Notes: a model not told the origin generated them from the sequence alone. DNA of 58,882 nucleotides from Noviherbaspirillum malthae (GCF_015352985.1 NZ_JACYXF010000035.1:1-58882), one strand, 5' to 3'. Positions 41,824 to 51,074 are shown, counted from the first letter of the stretch. A program made the numbers and translations.

Positions 41824-42201
41824 CTATTTTTGGACTTTCAATGACGTTATTGTCACCTCATCATTGATATATTCCGCAGTGAATTTGACCTTGTCCCCCG
41901 CTTTGACGCCTGACAGTAACTTCGCATCCGTCACGGAAAAAGGCATCGTCATTGGTTCCATTTCAATGGTTTTGCTTTTGATGGGCCCGTGCTTGAGCAC
42001 GATGCTTTTGCCCTCAATATCCACATCTTCAACTTCCCCATCTGCCATTGTCGTGGAATTTGCTGACTTGGCCTGAGAACGGCTCGTTTTCATCTCGGCT
42101 TTTTCTACTGCCTTGCCGCTGTTCTGCTCGCCGGCATAGGCAGCCAGAGTAACCGTCATGAAGCCAAACATCACAATTAATTTACCCCGCGACGTTTTCA
42201 T
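41824..42201 (-). CDS. cusF2: CusF-like periplasmic copper chaperone (copy 2)
   Basis: 125 aa from the ATG at 42199-42201, with AGGAGG upstream, overlapping the end of the exonuclease gene by 20 bp. A signal peptide ends AAYAG. CusF domain with His in LKHGPIKS and Met ligands in EMEPMTMPF; the capping Trp is replaced by Met. It is closely related to the copy at 44195. Co-transcription with an exonuclease is unusual. Confidence 0.85.
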   Translation of the reverse strand: MKTSRGKLIVMFGFMTVTLAAYAGEQNSGKAVEKAEMKTSRSQAKSANSTTMADGEVEDVDIEGKSIVLKHGPIKSKTIEMEPMTMPFSVTDAKLLSGVKAGDKVKFTAEYINDEVTITSLKVQK

Positions 42202-43753
42202 GAGGGGCCTCCTGAATCGAAGATGGTGTTCCTGCGACTTTGCCTGCTGCCTTGCGAGCCGCTTGCAGCACCACCAAGGTGGCACGCGCATCAGCCAGGG
42301 CGCGATGGGTAGGTTGTTCGGACACGCCTACATGTTCTGCCAAGGTTGCCAGCTTGTATGACTCTAAGTCTGGCCAAGCAATCTGTGCCATAGGGAGCGT
42401 ATCGTAGATGCGGTTGCCGATAGTATGGCCAGTCTGTTCGGCCGCCTTTTTCAGGAAGCGCTCATCGAAGTGTGCGTTATGGAAGAACAATGGCGCGTTA
42501 CCGACAAAGTCCAAGAAACCACCTATGACATTGGCTAGCGGTTGCCCTTCATTATCTACGTCCGACTGCGAAATACCGGTCAGTCCGGTGATTCGCCCTG
42601 GCACCCCATTTTGCACGCGTACCAGCGCTGAAAAATGTGTCACCTCGTTGCCTTGCGCATTGACCTTGACCGCTGCTACTTCCAGCAACTCATCATTGGT
42701 TGGGGACAAGCCGGTCGTCTCTATATCTGCCACCACATGGTCTCCTGCTGCGGCGTCCCAAGCATCGTCTATCGTACGGAACGATTGACGCTGATATTCT
42801 CTACGCGCCTCACTTGCAGCGAAGCGTGCTCGATTATCTTTGGCAATCCCAAGATGCGTTCGCAAGCGTTGGCTGAGCCAATCCTTGACATATGCCTGCT
42901 GCTCGGCCTCGGACAAAGTGGGCTTGGCGCGCTCCAAGGCATTGCACCAGGCATAGCGACTGAAGGCGTTAGCGCGAATCTCAGGCCATAGTAGGCCAGG
43001 GATGAGATGGGCTTGTGGTTCGCCAAATTCCGCAACCAGCCATTTGGCATCAGTTTTGTTGAGTGTGGCGATGTTCTGGTAACCCGTAGCGACAAACTCC
43101 GGCATCCTACCTTCCCAGTCGCTCAGGGCAACGTATTCCGCTATCCCGGCCGGGTATTCGTACATGTGCTGTAGGGTTGGCCAAAACTCTGCAGCGAGGC
43201 AGACATGGTAAAGCGACTTCAGCAGCTCCGGGTGCGGCTCCTTTGCCTTTCTCTTGGCCCGCACAATCGTCCGTAAAGCGACGGCCACTGCCTTGAAGTC
43301 ATGTGGCCCACGTGTGCAAGCAAGCCGGATTGAGATGTCATTGACGAGCTCGGGTGGCATGAAGGGACTGAGCCAGCAGTAGGCTATATCCTGCTTGCCT
43401 GTAAGATTTTTGTCGTGCTTCTGGTATTCCCACCAAGGGTCATTGGGCTTGCTGCGCTCCGAAGATTCCCAGACATAACGAAAGCCTTCCAAAGCCAGGG
43501 CGACCTCTTCGGATGAGACCGGGCCGATGTTGGAACTGGTTGTCACTGAAAAGGAGATAGATACTCCGCCGGCCGATACTTCGCGCTCGGGCGCCGTTGA
43601 ACCGGCAGCATTTGGAGTCGCTTTCGCTACGGCAGGACGAACAACAGGGGGCGTGTTAAGCAAGCTAGGCATTGACGTTGGTTCAGACTGCTCGCGTGCG
43701 GGAGCCACGTTGTCCGAACGAAAAAACGAAAATATCTTGGCGATAATGCCCAT
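42182..43753 (-). CDS. DnaQ-like 3'-5' exonuclease with a 340-residue unknown N-terminal region
   Basis: 523 aa; AGGGG lies just before the ATG at 43751-43753. Residues 338-500 form a DEDDh exonuclease of the DnaQ type: Asp343 and Glu345 in VVADIETTG, Asp430 in FHNAHFDERFL, and His483 with Asp488 in THRALADARAT. Residues 1-335 are a low-complexity stretch and then an alpha-helical region (WWEYQKHDKNLTGKQDIAYC...) that I cannot assign. DnaQ-like exonucleases degrade DNA or RNA from the 3' end. It lies between a CueR-box small gene and a CusF gene. Confidence 0.8.
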   Translation of the reverse strand: MGIIAKIFSFFRSDNVAPAREQSEPTSMPSLLNTPPVVRPAVAKATPNAAGSTAPEREVSAGGVSISFSVTTSSNIGPVSSEEVALALEGFRYVWESSERSKPNDPWWEYQKHDKNLTGKQDIAYCWLSPFMPPELVNDISIRLACTRGPHDFKAVAVALRTIVRAKRKAKEPHPELLKSLYHVCLAAEFWPTLQHMYEYPAGIAEYVALSDWEGRMPEFVATGYQNIATLNKTDAKWLVAEFGEPQAHLIPGLLWPEIRANAFSRYAWCNALERAKPTLSEAEQQAYVKDWLSQRLRTHLGIAKDNRARFAASEARREYQRQSFRTIDDAWDAAAGDHVVADIETTGLSPTNDELLEVAAVKVNAQGNEVTHFSALVRVQNGVPGRITGLTGISQSDVDNEGQPLANVIGGFLDFVGNAPLFFHNAHFDERFLKKAAEQTGHTIGNRIYDTLPMAQIAWPDLESYKLATLAEHVGVSEQPTHRALADARATLVVLQAARKAAGKVAGTPSSIQEAPHENVAG

Positions 43754-43867
43754 GCATGCCCCTGATTGACAATCTGGAATGGTTTAATCATACCGCTTTC
43801 CAAAGGGAATACATCTGGGTTTAGAAACCGAAATCTGGGCAAATATGCGGTTTCCCCCATTGCCGAT

Positions 43868-44059
43868 TTAGGGACTAGAGCGGAGTAAGCGGATGAGCTC
43901 CGTATATATTCGCTGAGCATCTTCCTCAGCCTCGTCCCGAGCGGCCAGAATCTCGAGTGCCCGCAACAAATGCTCTGCAACCTCCATCTCATCCAACAGC
44001 ATAGCCAGCTGAAGCGCCGCGAGTACCTCGTTCACCAATGATTTTGACCGTTTAGCCAT
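43868..44059 (-). CDS. Small helical protein right behind a CueR-type promoter
   Basis: 63 aa from the ATG at 44057-44059, with GAGG 5 nt upstream; the open frame extends up to the promoter but uses no good start. It is all-helical and rich in Leu and Glu (LVNEVLAALQLAMLLDEMEVAEHLLRALEIL). The -10 of the CueR-type promoter ends 25 bp before the ATG, so this is the first gene of the unit. No known family. It could be an adaptor or regulator of the exonuclease encoded 114 bp downstream. Confidence 0.6.
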   Translation of the reverse strand: MAKRSKSLVNEVLAALQLAMLLDEMEVAEHLLRALEILAARDEAEEDAQRIYTELIRLLRSSP

Positions 44060-44083
44060 TTCAGCCTCAAGCTTCCTGTTCAA

Positions 44084-44114
44084 AGCGTAATGCTTCCAGC
44101 GAGGGGAAAGTCAA
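44084..44114 (-). promoter_or_regulatory. CueR-type promoter 4 (small protein, exonuclease, CusF)
   Basis: On the minus strand TTGACT (44114-44109), a 19-bp spacer and TACGCT (44089-44084). The spacer carries TTCC-N7-GGAA. The -10 is weaker than in the other boxes. Confidence 0.65.
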
Positions 44115-44194
44115 GCGGTTCTTTCCCAATAGACGAAGACCAACTGCCAAGCCCCCGTATTGGCCCGTCAATTATTCCTGTCCAGCGAAACGCT

Positions 44195-44581
44195 TTATTT
44201 CTGAACGGTCAATGAGGTGACCGTTGGGGCGTTATCTACGTTTTCGATGATGAATTTCACTTTGTCGCCGGCTTTCACGTTCGACAGCAACGAGGCATTC
44301 TCTACCGAGAAAGCCATGGTCATCGGCGGCATTTCAACTGTTTTGGATTTGATAGGGCCATGGTTCAACGTGATGCTCTTCTTTGCCTTATCAACGGCCT
44401 TTACTTCAGCTTCGTTTTCGCCAAAAGACTTTGCTACTGGTTTTGCGTTTTGGCTTCCCATGTTGTCCATCTTCATACCGCCCATGTCGCTCATACCCCC
44501 TTTGCCTTGGTCAGCGGAAGCGTTTAGAGCTAGTGCAGCCATTGCTGCAACGAGTGCGAATTTGTATATGGAAGGGTTCAT
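44195..44581 (-). CDS. cusF3: CusF-like periplasmic copper chaperone (copy 3)
   Basis: 128 aa from the ATG at 44579-44581, with AGGAG 7 nt upstream. A signal peptide ends NASADQ. A Met-rich linker (GGMSDMGGMKMDNMG) precedes the CusF domain with His in LNHGPIKS and Met ligands in EMPPMTMAF; the capping Trp is replaced by Met. Last gene of the cus operon, 37 bp after cusA, the canonical place for a cusF that loads the pump. Confidence 0.9.
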   Translation of the reverse strand: MNPSIYKFALVAAMAALALNASADQGKGGMSDMGGMKMDNMGSQNAKPVAKSFGENEAEVKAVDKAKKSITLNHGPIKSKTVEMPPMTMAFSVENASLLSNVKAGDKVKFIIENVDNAPTVTSLTVQK

Positions 44582-44618
44582 TTCCTTGCTCCTGTAAAGG
44601 TTGGGTAAAAAAGATGTG

Positions 44619-47600
44619 TCATGCCTGGGCACTGCTTGGCTGAAAATTCGCCGCAATACGCAGCTTCCGCTCCTGGAGAAGGCGCCACGCTGCGGGAATA
44701 ACAAAGAGCGATAACAGGGGGGCGGTGACCATGCCCCCTACCATCGGTGCGGCAATACGCTGCATAACCTCGGACCCAGCTCCGCTGCCGTACATGATGG
44801 GTAACAGACCAGCAAGAATCACGGCGACGGTCATCGCCTTGGGCCTGACACGCAGCACCGCCCCCTCTCGAATTGCCTCGAGAATCAGTTCCTTGGTCAA
44901 TGGCTGACCGCTCCGAAGGCGGGCGTCCAGCGAGTTTCTAAGGTAGACCAGCATCACAACACCGAACTCGGCTGCCAAGCCTGCCAGCGCGATGAAACCA
45001 ACCGCCGTCGCCACGGACACTGCGTGGCCTAAGCTCCAAACAAACCAAAACCCGCCGATGAGGGCAAACGGAACCGTCAGCATAAGTAGGAGTGCCTCGG
45101 ACGTCGACCGAAAGGCCAGATACAGAAGCAGGAAGATGACGGCAAGAGTTACTGGAATCACCGTTTGCAGCTTTGCTGCTGCCCGCTCCAGGTACTCGAA
45201 CTGCCCGGACCAGCCTATCGAATACCCAGCTGGTAGCTTCACCTCCTTCTGGACAGCTTCCTGCATCGCCGTCACAGCCGACCGAAGGTCCGTGCCGCGC
45301 ACATCGACGTACACCCAACCGGATAGTCTGGCGTTTTCGCTACGAATCATCGGGGGGCCGTCAGTCACTTGGACTTGAGCCAGGTCACCCAGCCGAATTT
45401 GCGCCCCTCGCTCCGTCACGACGGGCAGCTCTCGTAAGTTTTGGACTGAATCCCGGTAATCCCTGGGATATCGGACGTTAATCGGGAAGCGCTGTCGCCC
45501 GTCGACGACTTCGCCGACGTTTTCACCACCTATCGCTGAAGAGACCACGGACTGGACGTCGGTGACGGCAAGGCCGTAGCGAGCTGCCTGTCGTCTATCT
45601 ATGGTTACGTCGATGTAGCGCCCGCCGCTCAGCCGTTCAGCCAAAGCGGACGTCACGCCCGGCACCTTTTTCACAACGGCCTCAATCTGGCTCGCGATTT
45701 GGTCAATCTGGTTCAGGTCACCCCCCGACACCTTCACACCGACAGGCGTTTTTATACCGGTCGAGAGCATGTCGATGCGGTTACGAATCGGAGGAACCCA
45801 GACATTCGACAATCCGGGCACCTTCACCACTCGGTCCAGTTCTTCGACCAGCTTTTCGGGTGTCATGCCCGGACGCCATTGGTCCCTCGGTTTGAACTGG
45901 ATAGTCGTTTCAAACATCTCCAGAGGTGCCGGGTCAGTCGCTGACTCTGCACGCCCAGCCTTGCCAAATACGGTTGCCACCTCGGGGACCGTTTTGATGA
46001 GCCGGTCCGTTTGCTGTAGCAGTTCGCTGGCTTTCGAAGCCGACAACCCCGGAAGCGCAGATGGCATATACAGCAAATCTCCTTCATCAAGCGGCGGCAT
46101 GAACTCTCCACCAAGCCGGGAAATTGGGATAGCGGTCAAGGCAAGAGCCACGACGGCAACCGCGATGACCACGATTGGATGCCGCAATGTAGCTTCCAAC
46201 AGCGGGCGGTACGCCGCTATCAAAATCCGATTGAGGGGATTGGATGCTTCGCTTGGAATGCGCCCGCGAATCAGGTAGCCCATCAGTACAGGCACCAAAG
46301 TGATAGCAAGCCCTGCCGCCGCTGCCAACGTGTAGGTCTTGGTGTAGGCCAGAGGCGCGAACAGCTTGCCTTCCTGTGCCTCAAGAGCAAATACAGGCAG
46401 AAACGACAGGGTCACAATCAGAAGCGAGAAAAACAGGGCCGGACCGACCTCAATAGACGCCTCCGTCACAATCTTCCAGCGCTCCTGGGTTGTGAGCGCT
46501 TTATCGGGGTGCGCATGCTCGTAGGCCTCGAGGTGCTTGTGCACGTTCTCAATCATGACGATGGCCGCGTCGACCATGGCCCCAATCGCAATCGCGATGC
46601 CCCCGAGCGACATGATGTTTGCATTCACGCCTTGGTAACGCATGACAATGAACGCCGCGAGAATGCCCAATGGCAAGGAGACGATGGCCACGAACGCGCT
46701 GCGAAGATGGAATAGGAATATCGCGCAGACGACTGCGACAACGATGAACTCCTCAAGGAGCTTATTTCGCAGGTTGTTGACCGCTGCTTTTATCAGGTTC
46801 GAGCGGTCGTAGGTGGTGACCACCTCCACTCCCTTCGGCAAGGAGGACTTGAGCGTGTCGAGCTTCGCCTTCACGGCATCAATCGTCTGTAGGGCATTTT
46901 TACCGGAACGCATCACGATGACGCCGCCAGCGACCTCTCCCTCGCCATTGAGTTCGGCAATACCGCGCCGCATTTCAGGACCAAGCCGGATGGTGGCCAC
47001 ATCCCGGAGCAAAACCGGCGTCCCAGCCTCGTTTACATTCAGGACGATGTTCCGGAAATCTTCCAACGAACGTAGGTAACCGCGCGAGCGCACCATGTAC
47101 TCAGTTTCCGCCATTTCGACGACCGAGCCACCTGACTCTTCATTTGCCTTGCTAAGCGATTCAAGGACTTTGGCGTGTGAGATACCGAAGACACGAAGCT
47201 TGTCCGGGTCCAGGACGACCTGATACTGCCGGACCATCCCACCGATGCTGGCCACTTCCGCGACATCCGGCACCGTTTTTAGCTCGAATCTCAGGAACCA
47301 GTCATTCAATGCACGTAGCTGGCTCAAGTCGTTCTGCCCGGTGCGGTCGATTAGTGCATATTCGAAGACCCAGCCCACCCCAGTACCGTCCGGCCCGAGT
47401 TCGGCACGTACGCCCTGCGGAAGACGGCCCTGCACCTGGTTGATGTACTCCAGCACCCGAGAACGGGCCCAGTACAGGTCGGTGGCGTCGTCAAAAAGCA
47501 CGTAGACGAAGGAGTCGCCAAAGAACGAATACCCGCGTACGGTCTTGGCGCCCGGGACAGCCAGAAGCGCGGTCGTCAGTGGGTAGGTGACCTGGTCCTC

Positions 47601-47783
47601 GACAATCTGAGGCGCTTTACCGGGATACTGAGCGCGGATAATGACCTGCGTGTCTGACAAGTCGGGCAACGCGTCGAGCGGTGTTTTCCCCAGAGACCAC
47701 AGCCCCCAGACAGCCAAAATCGCCGTCGCAAACAGGACGATAAAGCGGTTGGCGATAGAGTATCGAATGATTTGGGCAATCAT
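44619..47783 (-). CDS. cusA: CusA, heavy-metal efflux RND pump
   Basis: 1054 aa with twelve transmembrane helices and two large periplasmic loops in the RND layout. The HME subclass is shown by HPDKALTTQERWKIVTEASIEVGPALFF and FALEAQEGKLFAPLAYTKT; a Met-containing substrate path is suggested by LLYMPSALPGL and NRIDMLSTGIKTPVG, as in Cu(I)/Ag(I) exporters. Forms a tripartite channel with CusB and CusC. It overlaps the cusB stop by 4 bp (ATGA). Confidence 0.95.
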   Translation of the reverse strand: MIAQIIRYSIANRFIVLFATAILAVWGLWSLGKTPLDALPDLSDTQVIIRAQYPGKAPQIVEDQVTYPLTTALLAVPGAKTVRGYSFFGDSFVYVLFDDATDLYWARSRVLEYINQVQGRLPQGVRAELGPDGTGVGWVFEYALIDRTGQNDLSQLRALNDWFLRFELKTVPDVAEVASIGGMVRQYQVVLDPDKLRVFGISHAKVLESLSKANEESGGSVVEMAETEYMVRSRGYLRSLEDFRNIVLNVNEAGTPVLLRDVATIRLGPEMRRGIAELNGEGEVAGGVIVMRSGKNALQTIDAVKAKLDTLKSSLPKGVEVVTTYDRSNLIKAAVNNLRNKLLEEFIVVAVVCAIFLFHLRSAFVAIVSLPLGILAAFIVMRYQGVNANIMSLGGIAIAIGAMVDAAIVMIENVHKHLEAYEHAHPDKALTTQERWKIVTEASIEVGPALFFSLLIVTLSFLPVFALEAQEGKLFAPLAYTKTYTLAAAAGLAITLVPVLMGYLIRGRIPSEASNPLNRILIAAYRPLLEATLRHPIVVIAVAVVALALTAIPISRLGGEFMPPLDEGDLLYMPSALPGLSASKASELLQQTDRLIKTVPEVATVFGKAGRAESATDPAPLEMFETTIQFKPRDQWRPGMTPEKLVEELDRVVKVPGLSNVWVPPIRNRIDMLSTGIKTPVGVKVSGGDLNQIDQIASQIEAVVKKVPGVTSALAERLSGGRYIDVTIDRRQAARYGLAVTDVQSVVSSAIGGENVGEVVDGRQRFPINVRYPRDYRDSVQNLRELPVVTERGAQIRLGDLAQVQVTDGPPMIRSENARLSGWVYVDVRGTDLRSAVTAMQEAVQKEVKLPAGYSIGWSGQFEYLERAAAKLQTVIPVTLAVIFLLLYLAFRSTSEALLLMLTVPFALIGGFWFVWSLGHAVSVATAVGFIALAGLAAEFGVVMLVYLRNSLDARLRSGQPLTKELILEAIREGAVLRVRPKAMTVAVILAGLLPIMYGSGAGSEVMQRIAAPMVGGMVTAPLLSLFVIPAAWRLLQERKLRIAANFQPSSAQA

Positions 47784-49315
47784 TTCTTCCCTCCGCCAGC
47801 TGGCTTCACGTCCTGAAGCATGTAGCTGCCGTCATCCCCCTCCTTGAACAAGAACTCCACGTCCTGGCCAACCATGGCCTCCGCAAAAGCGTCTGGCTTT
47901 GGTTTGCCGAAGTCCATTGTCATGGCAGGCCACTTCAGCGCAGGAATCGGCCCATGGGACAAGGTCAATGAGCTTGGGGACACCTTTTCGACCTTGCCGA
48001 CTCCTCGGTAAACCCCAGGAACAGCGGTAGGAGAAGACTGCGGTTGAGACTTCTGTCCTTGCTCTTGTTCGCTTCCGGCAAACTTCGGCAGAACGGATTT
48101 CAGCCTCGCCTCCGAGTCGATGAGGAACTGTCCTGATGCGACAACCTTTTGGCCTTCGTTCAAACCACTCAGAATTTCCGTGTCGTCACCGATATCTCGC
48201 CCAGTTGTTACCTCTACCGGCTGGATGCTATTGTTTTCGCCCGTAACCAAGACGACCGAGCGCTTCCCGCTCGTAATAACTGCTTCGGTTGGAACGAGAA
48301 GCCGCCGTACCGCCTTCTCTCCGCCGACCTTCACCCGCATCAGCATGCCCGGTGTGAGGCTGCCGTCACGGTTGTCCAGTTCCAGCCGTGCCTGCACCGT
48401 CCTGGTTGTCGAACTCACGCCCGGGAGAACTTCCCGGACCTTTCCGGCATACTTCTGCTCCGTATTTCCTGCAAAGGTTGCCTCTACCTGCATGCCAGGA
48501 CGGACCAAATTGGCCTGTTGTTCCGGGATTTCGGCCAGTAGCCAGACCTTGTTAAGTGCAACCACTTTGGCGACGGTCATGCCTGGCGAAACCATCGCAC
48601 CATCACGAACGCCGAGTTCCGTAATGACGCCGGTAACAGGCGATGCGAGCGTCAGGGTCCTCTGTACTTTTCCAGTCCTCTCTAACTGGGTCACGAAGCT
48701 GTCAGGGATGGAAAGTGCGCGCATGCGGTCGCGAGCAGCAGACGCCAGAGCATCGTTGCCGCTACGCTTCAATGCCAAGTACTCCTCCTGGGGCGCAATC
48801 CACTCGGGCACAAATAGCGTTGCAATCGGTTCGCCGCGCTTAACGCGCTGCATGGGTGTCCGGGCATGAAGTCGCTCGATGTAGCCGGTCACCCGGCTCT
48901 GCACGACTTCTGCAACGCTCTCGTCAAACTGGGTAGCGCCAACCAACTCGAATGCGTCTCTAGTTTCCTCACGCCGAACGGTGGCATATCGGATGCCTAG
49001 ATTCTGCTGGAGTGTCGGATTGACCGTCACTCCTCCTTCGCCGCCGGCCTCGTCCGCGTAGACCGGGACAAGCTGCATGTCCATGAAGGGGCTTTTGCCT
49101 GGCTTGTCGAATTTCTGGCCGGGCACCATGGGGTCGTGCCAATACAGGACCTTGCGTCCGGTCTTCGGGTCAATCTTCTCGCCGGCGGCATCTTGACTCG
49201 TTGCGGTCGGCTGCATGCTTCCATGGCCCTGTGAGCCGACCCAATAGCCACCGAACGCCAAACCAGCACCTGCAAGGACCAACGCCAGTGCCTTGAGTGC
49301 AAAATTGTTTTTCAT
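47780..49315 (-). CDS. cusB: CusB membrane-fusion protein with a C-terminal CusF domain
   Basis: 511 aa. It has an N-terminal hydrophobic anchor (LALVLAGAGLAFGGYWVGS), a copper-binding YWHDPMVPGQKFDKPGKSPFMDMQLVPVY segment near residues 58-87, then the barrel-sandwich, beta-barrel and hairpin of the adaptor family. At about 430-505 a complete CusF domain follows (LTLSHGPIPALKWPAMTMDF), with the classical Trp and two Met ligands. It bridges CusA and CusC and can load the pump itself. The ATG overlaps the cusC stop by one base. Confidence 0.93.
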   Translation of the reverse strand: MKNNFALKALALVLAGAGLAFGGYWVGSQGHGSMQPTATSQDAAGEKIDPKTGRKVLYWHDPMVPGQKFDKPGKSPFMDMQLVPVYADEAGGEGGVTVNPTLQQNLGIRYATVRREETRDAFELVGATQFDESVAEVVQSRVTGYIERLHARTPMQRVKRGEPIATLFVPEWIAPQEEYLALKRSGNDALASAARDRMRALSIPDSFVTQLERTGKVQRTLTLASPVTGVITELGVRDGAMVSPGMTVAKVVALNKVWLLAEIPEQQANLVRPGMQVEATFAGNTEQKYAGKVREVLPGVSSTTRTVQARLELDNRDGSLTPGMLMRVKVGGEKAVRRLLVPTEAVITSGKRSVVLVTGENNSIQPVEVTTGRDIGDDTEILSGLNEGQKVVASGQFLIDSEARLKSVLPKFAGSEQEQGQKSQPQSSPTAVPGVYRGVGKVEKVSPSSLTLSHGPIPALKWPAMTMDFGKPKPDAFAEAMVGQDVEFLFKEGDDGSYMLQDVKPAGGGKK

Positions 49316-50625
49316 TATTGTGCCCTCCCGGCCGAAGCCAACTCATGTGGCACAACGTGATGTTCGAGCCTTGCCCAGGTCAGAGCCGCATCTCTTTCCA
49401 GTTCTGTTATCTGCAATTGCTGCTCAAATTGCATCTTCCGGGCGTTGAAAATCGCACTGAGACTGCCGGTGCCAGCTCGGTACGCAGCAGTGGCCAGGTC
49501 GGCCTGTTGGCTGGCAGCAGGCAATAACTCAGCCTTGAGGCGTGCAAGTCGCTCTTTTTGACTTGAAAGCGTGGCTGCCAAGGTCCGTATTTCAGTCTGC
49601 ATCTCCCGTACGGCATCTTCGTACTGCAACCGGGCTCTCGTTCCCATTGCGGAGCGTTCGGCAATGTCACGGTCCTGCCTCTGCGACGGGTTGACCGTGA
49701 TGGGGATACTTACTCCCACGGAAATCATGTTTGAGAACTGCGGCCGCTGGCTGAACCCGGCTTCAATTGACCAGTCCGGACGTCGCTCCTTTGTTGCTAC
49801 CGTCGTTTCCGCATCTGCAAGGGTGATAGCTCGCCGGGCTGCAAGAATCTCAGGATGGTACTTCTCCAGGTCTTCGACAGAGAGATGTGGAACATGGGAT
49901 TCCAATATGGGCGTCTGGTCAGACACAGACTCCACCGGGGTGGTTGTCCAACGGCTCAGAGCCAGCTTCGCGTTCTGGAGTTCCAGCACGCTCTTTTGGG
50001 TGGCGTCTCGCGCCTGAGTAACGGCCAACTGAGCCTGTACGACGTCGCCTGCGGTGGCTTTGGCACCCCGGTGCGACGCTTGAACGGCCGTCAGGTCGTC
50101 TACAGATTGCTGCTCGAGTGCCTTGACGAGAGCTAGCGACCGCTGCGCATACAGAACCGTCACCCATGCCTTGGCTGTCTCTTCTCGTACCTTTGCCACG
50201 TCCGCAAGATAGTTGCCTTCTTCGGCTTCGACAGCTCGCTGCGCGCGGTCTGAACGGGCGGCCCGTTTATCTGACGACACCCATTGCTGCTCGATGCCGA
50301 CCCTCCGCATGGTCATGAAATCCCGCGTTGTACTCCAGCGGTCGGCGCCGTTGACCGGAAGATTTTCGATGCCGACTTTGAGCATCGGGTCCGGGAGCTG
50401 GCCAGCTTTCACCGCTGCCTCCCGACTCGCCTGTACGGCAGCTTCCGCTGCTTTGGGCAAGGAGGACCGCTGCAGCGAAAGCTGCAGAGCCTCGTTCAAG
50501 GTCATACCAGCCGGCTGAGCATGGGCCAAAGCTGTGCCAAACGCCAGGGCTATGAGTGCGCTGGCATGGCGTAGTACAGGCGACCGGTTACTTGGAACCA
50601 ATCGCGTATTGATACGCAAAAACAT
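49315..50625 (-). CDS. cusC: CusC-like outer-membrane factor
   Basis: 436 aa from the ATG at 50623-50625, with GGGGG upstream. A signal peptide ends ALAHAQ; no lipobox, unlike the OMF at 28604. Repeated helical hairpins of the TolC family (MTLNEALQLSLQRSSLPKAAEAAV and its second-half equivalent AAITLADAETTVATKERRPDW) are visible. It forms the outer-membrane exit for the CusBA pump. Gap of 71 bp after the copL-like gene. Confidence 0.9.
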   Translation of the reverse strand: MFLRINTRLVPSNRSPVLRHASALIALAFGTALAHAQPAGMTLNEALQLSLQRSSLPKAAEAAVQASREAAVKAGQLPDPMLKVGIENLPVNGADRWSTTRDFMTMRRVGIEQQWVSSDKRAARSDRAQRAVEAEEGNYLADVAKVREETAKAWVTVLYAQRSLALVKALEQQSVDDLTAVQASHRGAKATAGDVVQAQLAVTQARDATQKSVLELQNAKLALSRWTTTPVESVSDQTPILESHVPHLSVEDLEKYHPEILAARRAITLADAETTVATKERRPDWSIEAGFSQRPQFSNMISVGVSIPITVNPSQRQDRDIAERSAMGTRARLQYEDAVREMQTEIRTLAATLSSQKERLARLKAELLPAASQQADLATAAYRAGTGSLSAIFNARKMQFEQQLQITELERDAALTWARLEHHVVPHELASAGRAQ

Positions 50626-50696
50626 GAAACCCCCTGTGGCAAAGACGAACACCGGCCTCGGCGATATGCCGGCCGGCGAGACAACAGGAGGTCAAG

Positions 50697-51074
50697 TCAA
50701 ATACGCAGTCGCTGCGTTCGTAAGTATGGAGGGTCGTTTCCTGAGTCCAGGACTAGCTCAGACCAGAAAGAGGTGCGGAAAGGCGGAATAACTGGCGAAA
50801 TGGCCGGAATGACAAACGAAATGGTCGACGGAGCAAGTGTTGGAGTAGCTGCCAGATGCTCCAACGCTAACTGGTCGCCTGACACGGCTTCGGCACAATG
50901 GACAGGCTTTTCCTTATCCATCTCCGCACACGGCATTCCTTCCATCATCTCAGGCATGGCCGGCTTCGCCAGCTCTGGACACACGTACGCAGCCATGGCG
51001 ATTCCTGAAGTCAGGAACGTCATGAGAAGGACGGTGGCGATAAGCCTGCCGAATGATGAAAAGAATCTGCGCAT
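50697..51074 (-). CDS. CopL-like exported Cys/Met-rich protein, first gene of the cus operon
   Basis: 125 aa from the ATG at 51072-51074. A signal peptide ends GIAMAAY. The mature part starts with YVCPELAKPAMPEMMEGMPC and MDKEKPVHC, with metal-binding Cys and Met spaced in a short segment. It has an ending in GNDPPYLRTQRLRI, like CopL/DUF2946 proteins. It is the second such protein that is the first gene behind a CueR promoter (the other is at 27719). Probably a periplasmic copper binder or leader factor. Confidence 0.7.
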   Translation of the reverse strand: MRRFFSSFGRLIATVLLMTFLTSGIAMAAYVCPELAKPAMPEMMEGMPCAEMDKEKPVHCAEAVSGDQLALEHLAATPTLAPSTISFVIPAISPVIPPFRTSFWSELVLDSGNDPPYLRTQRLRI

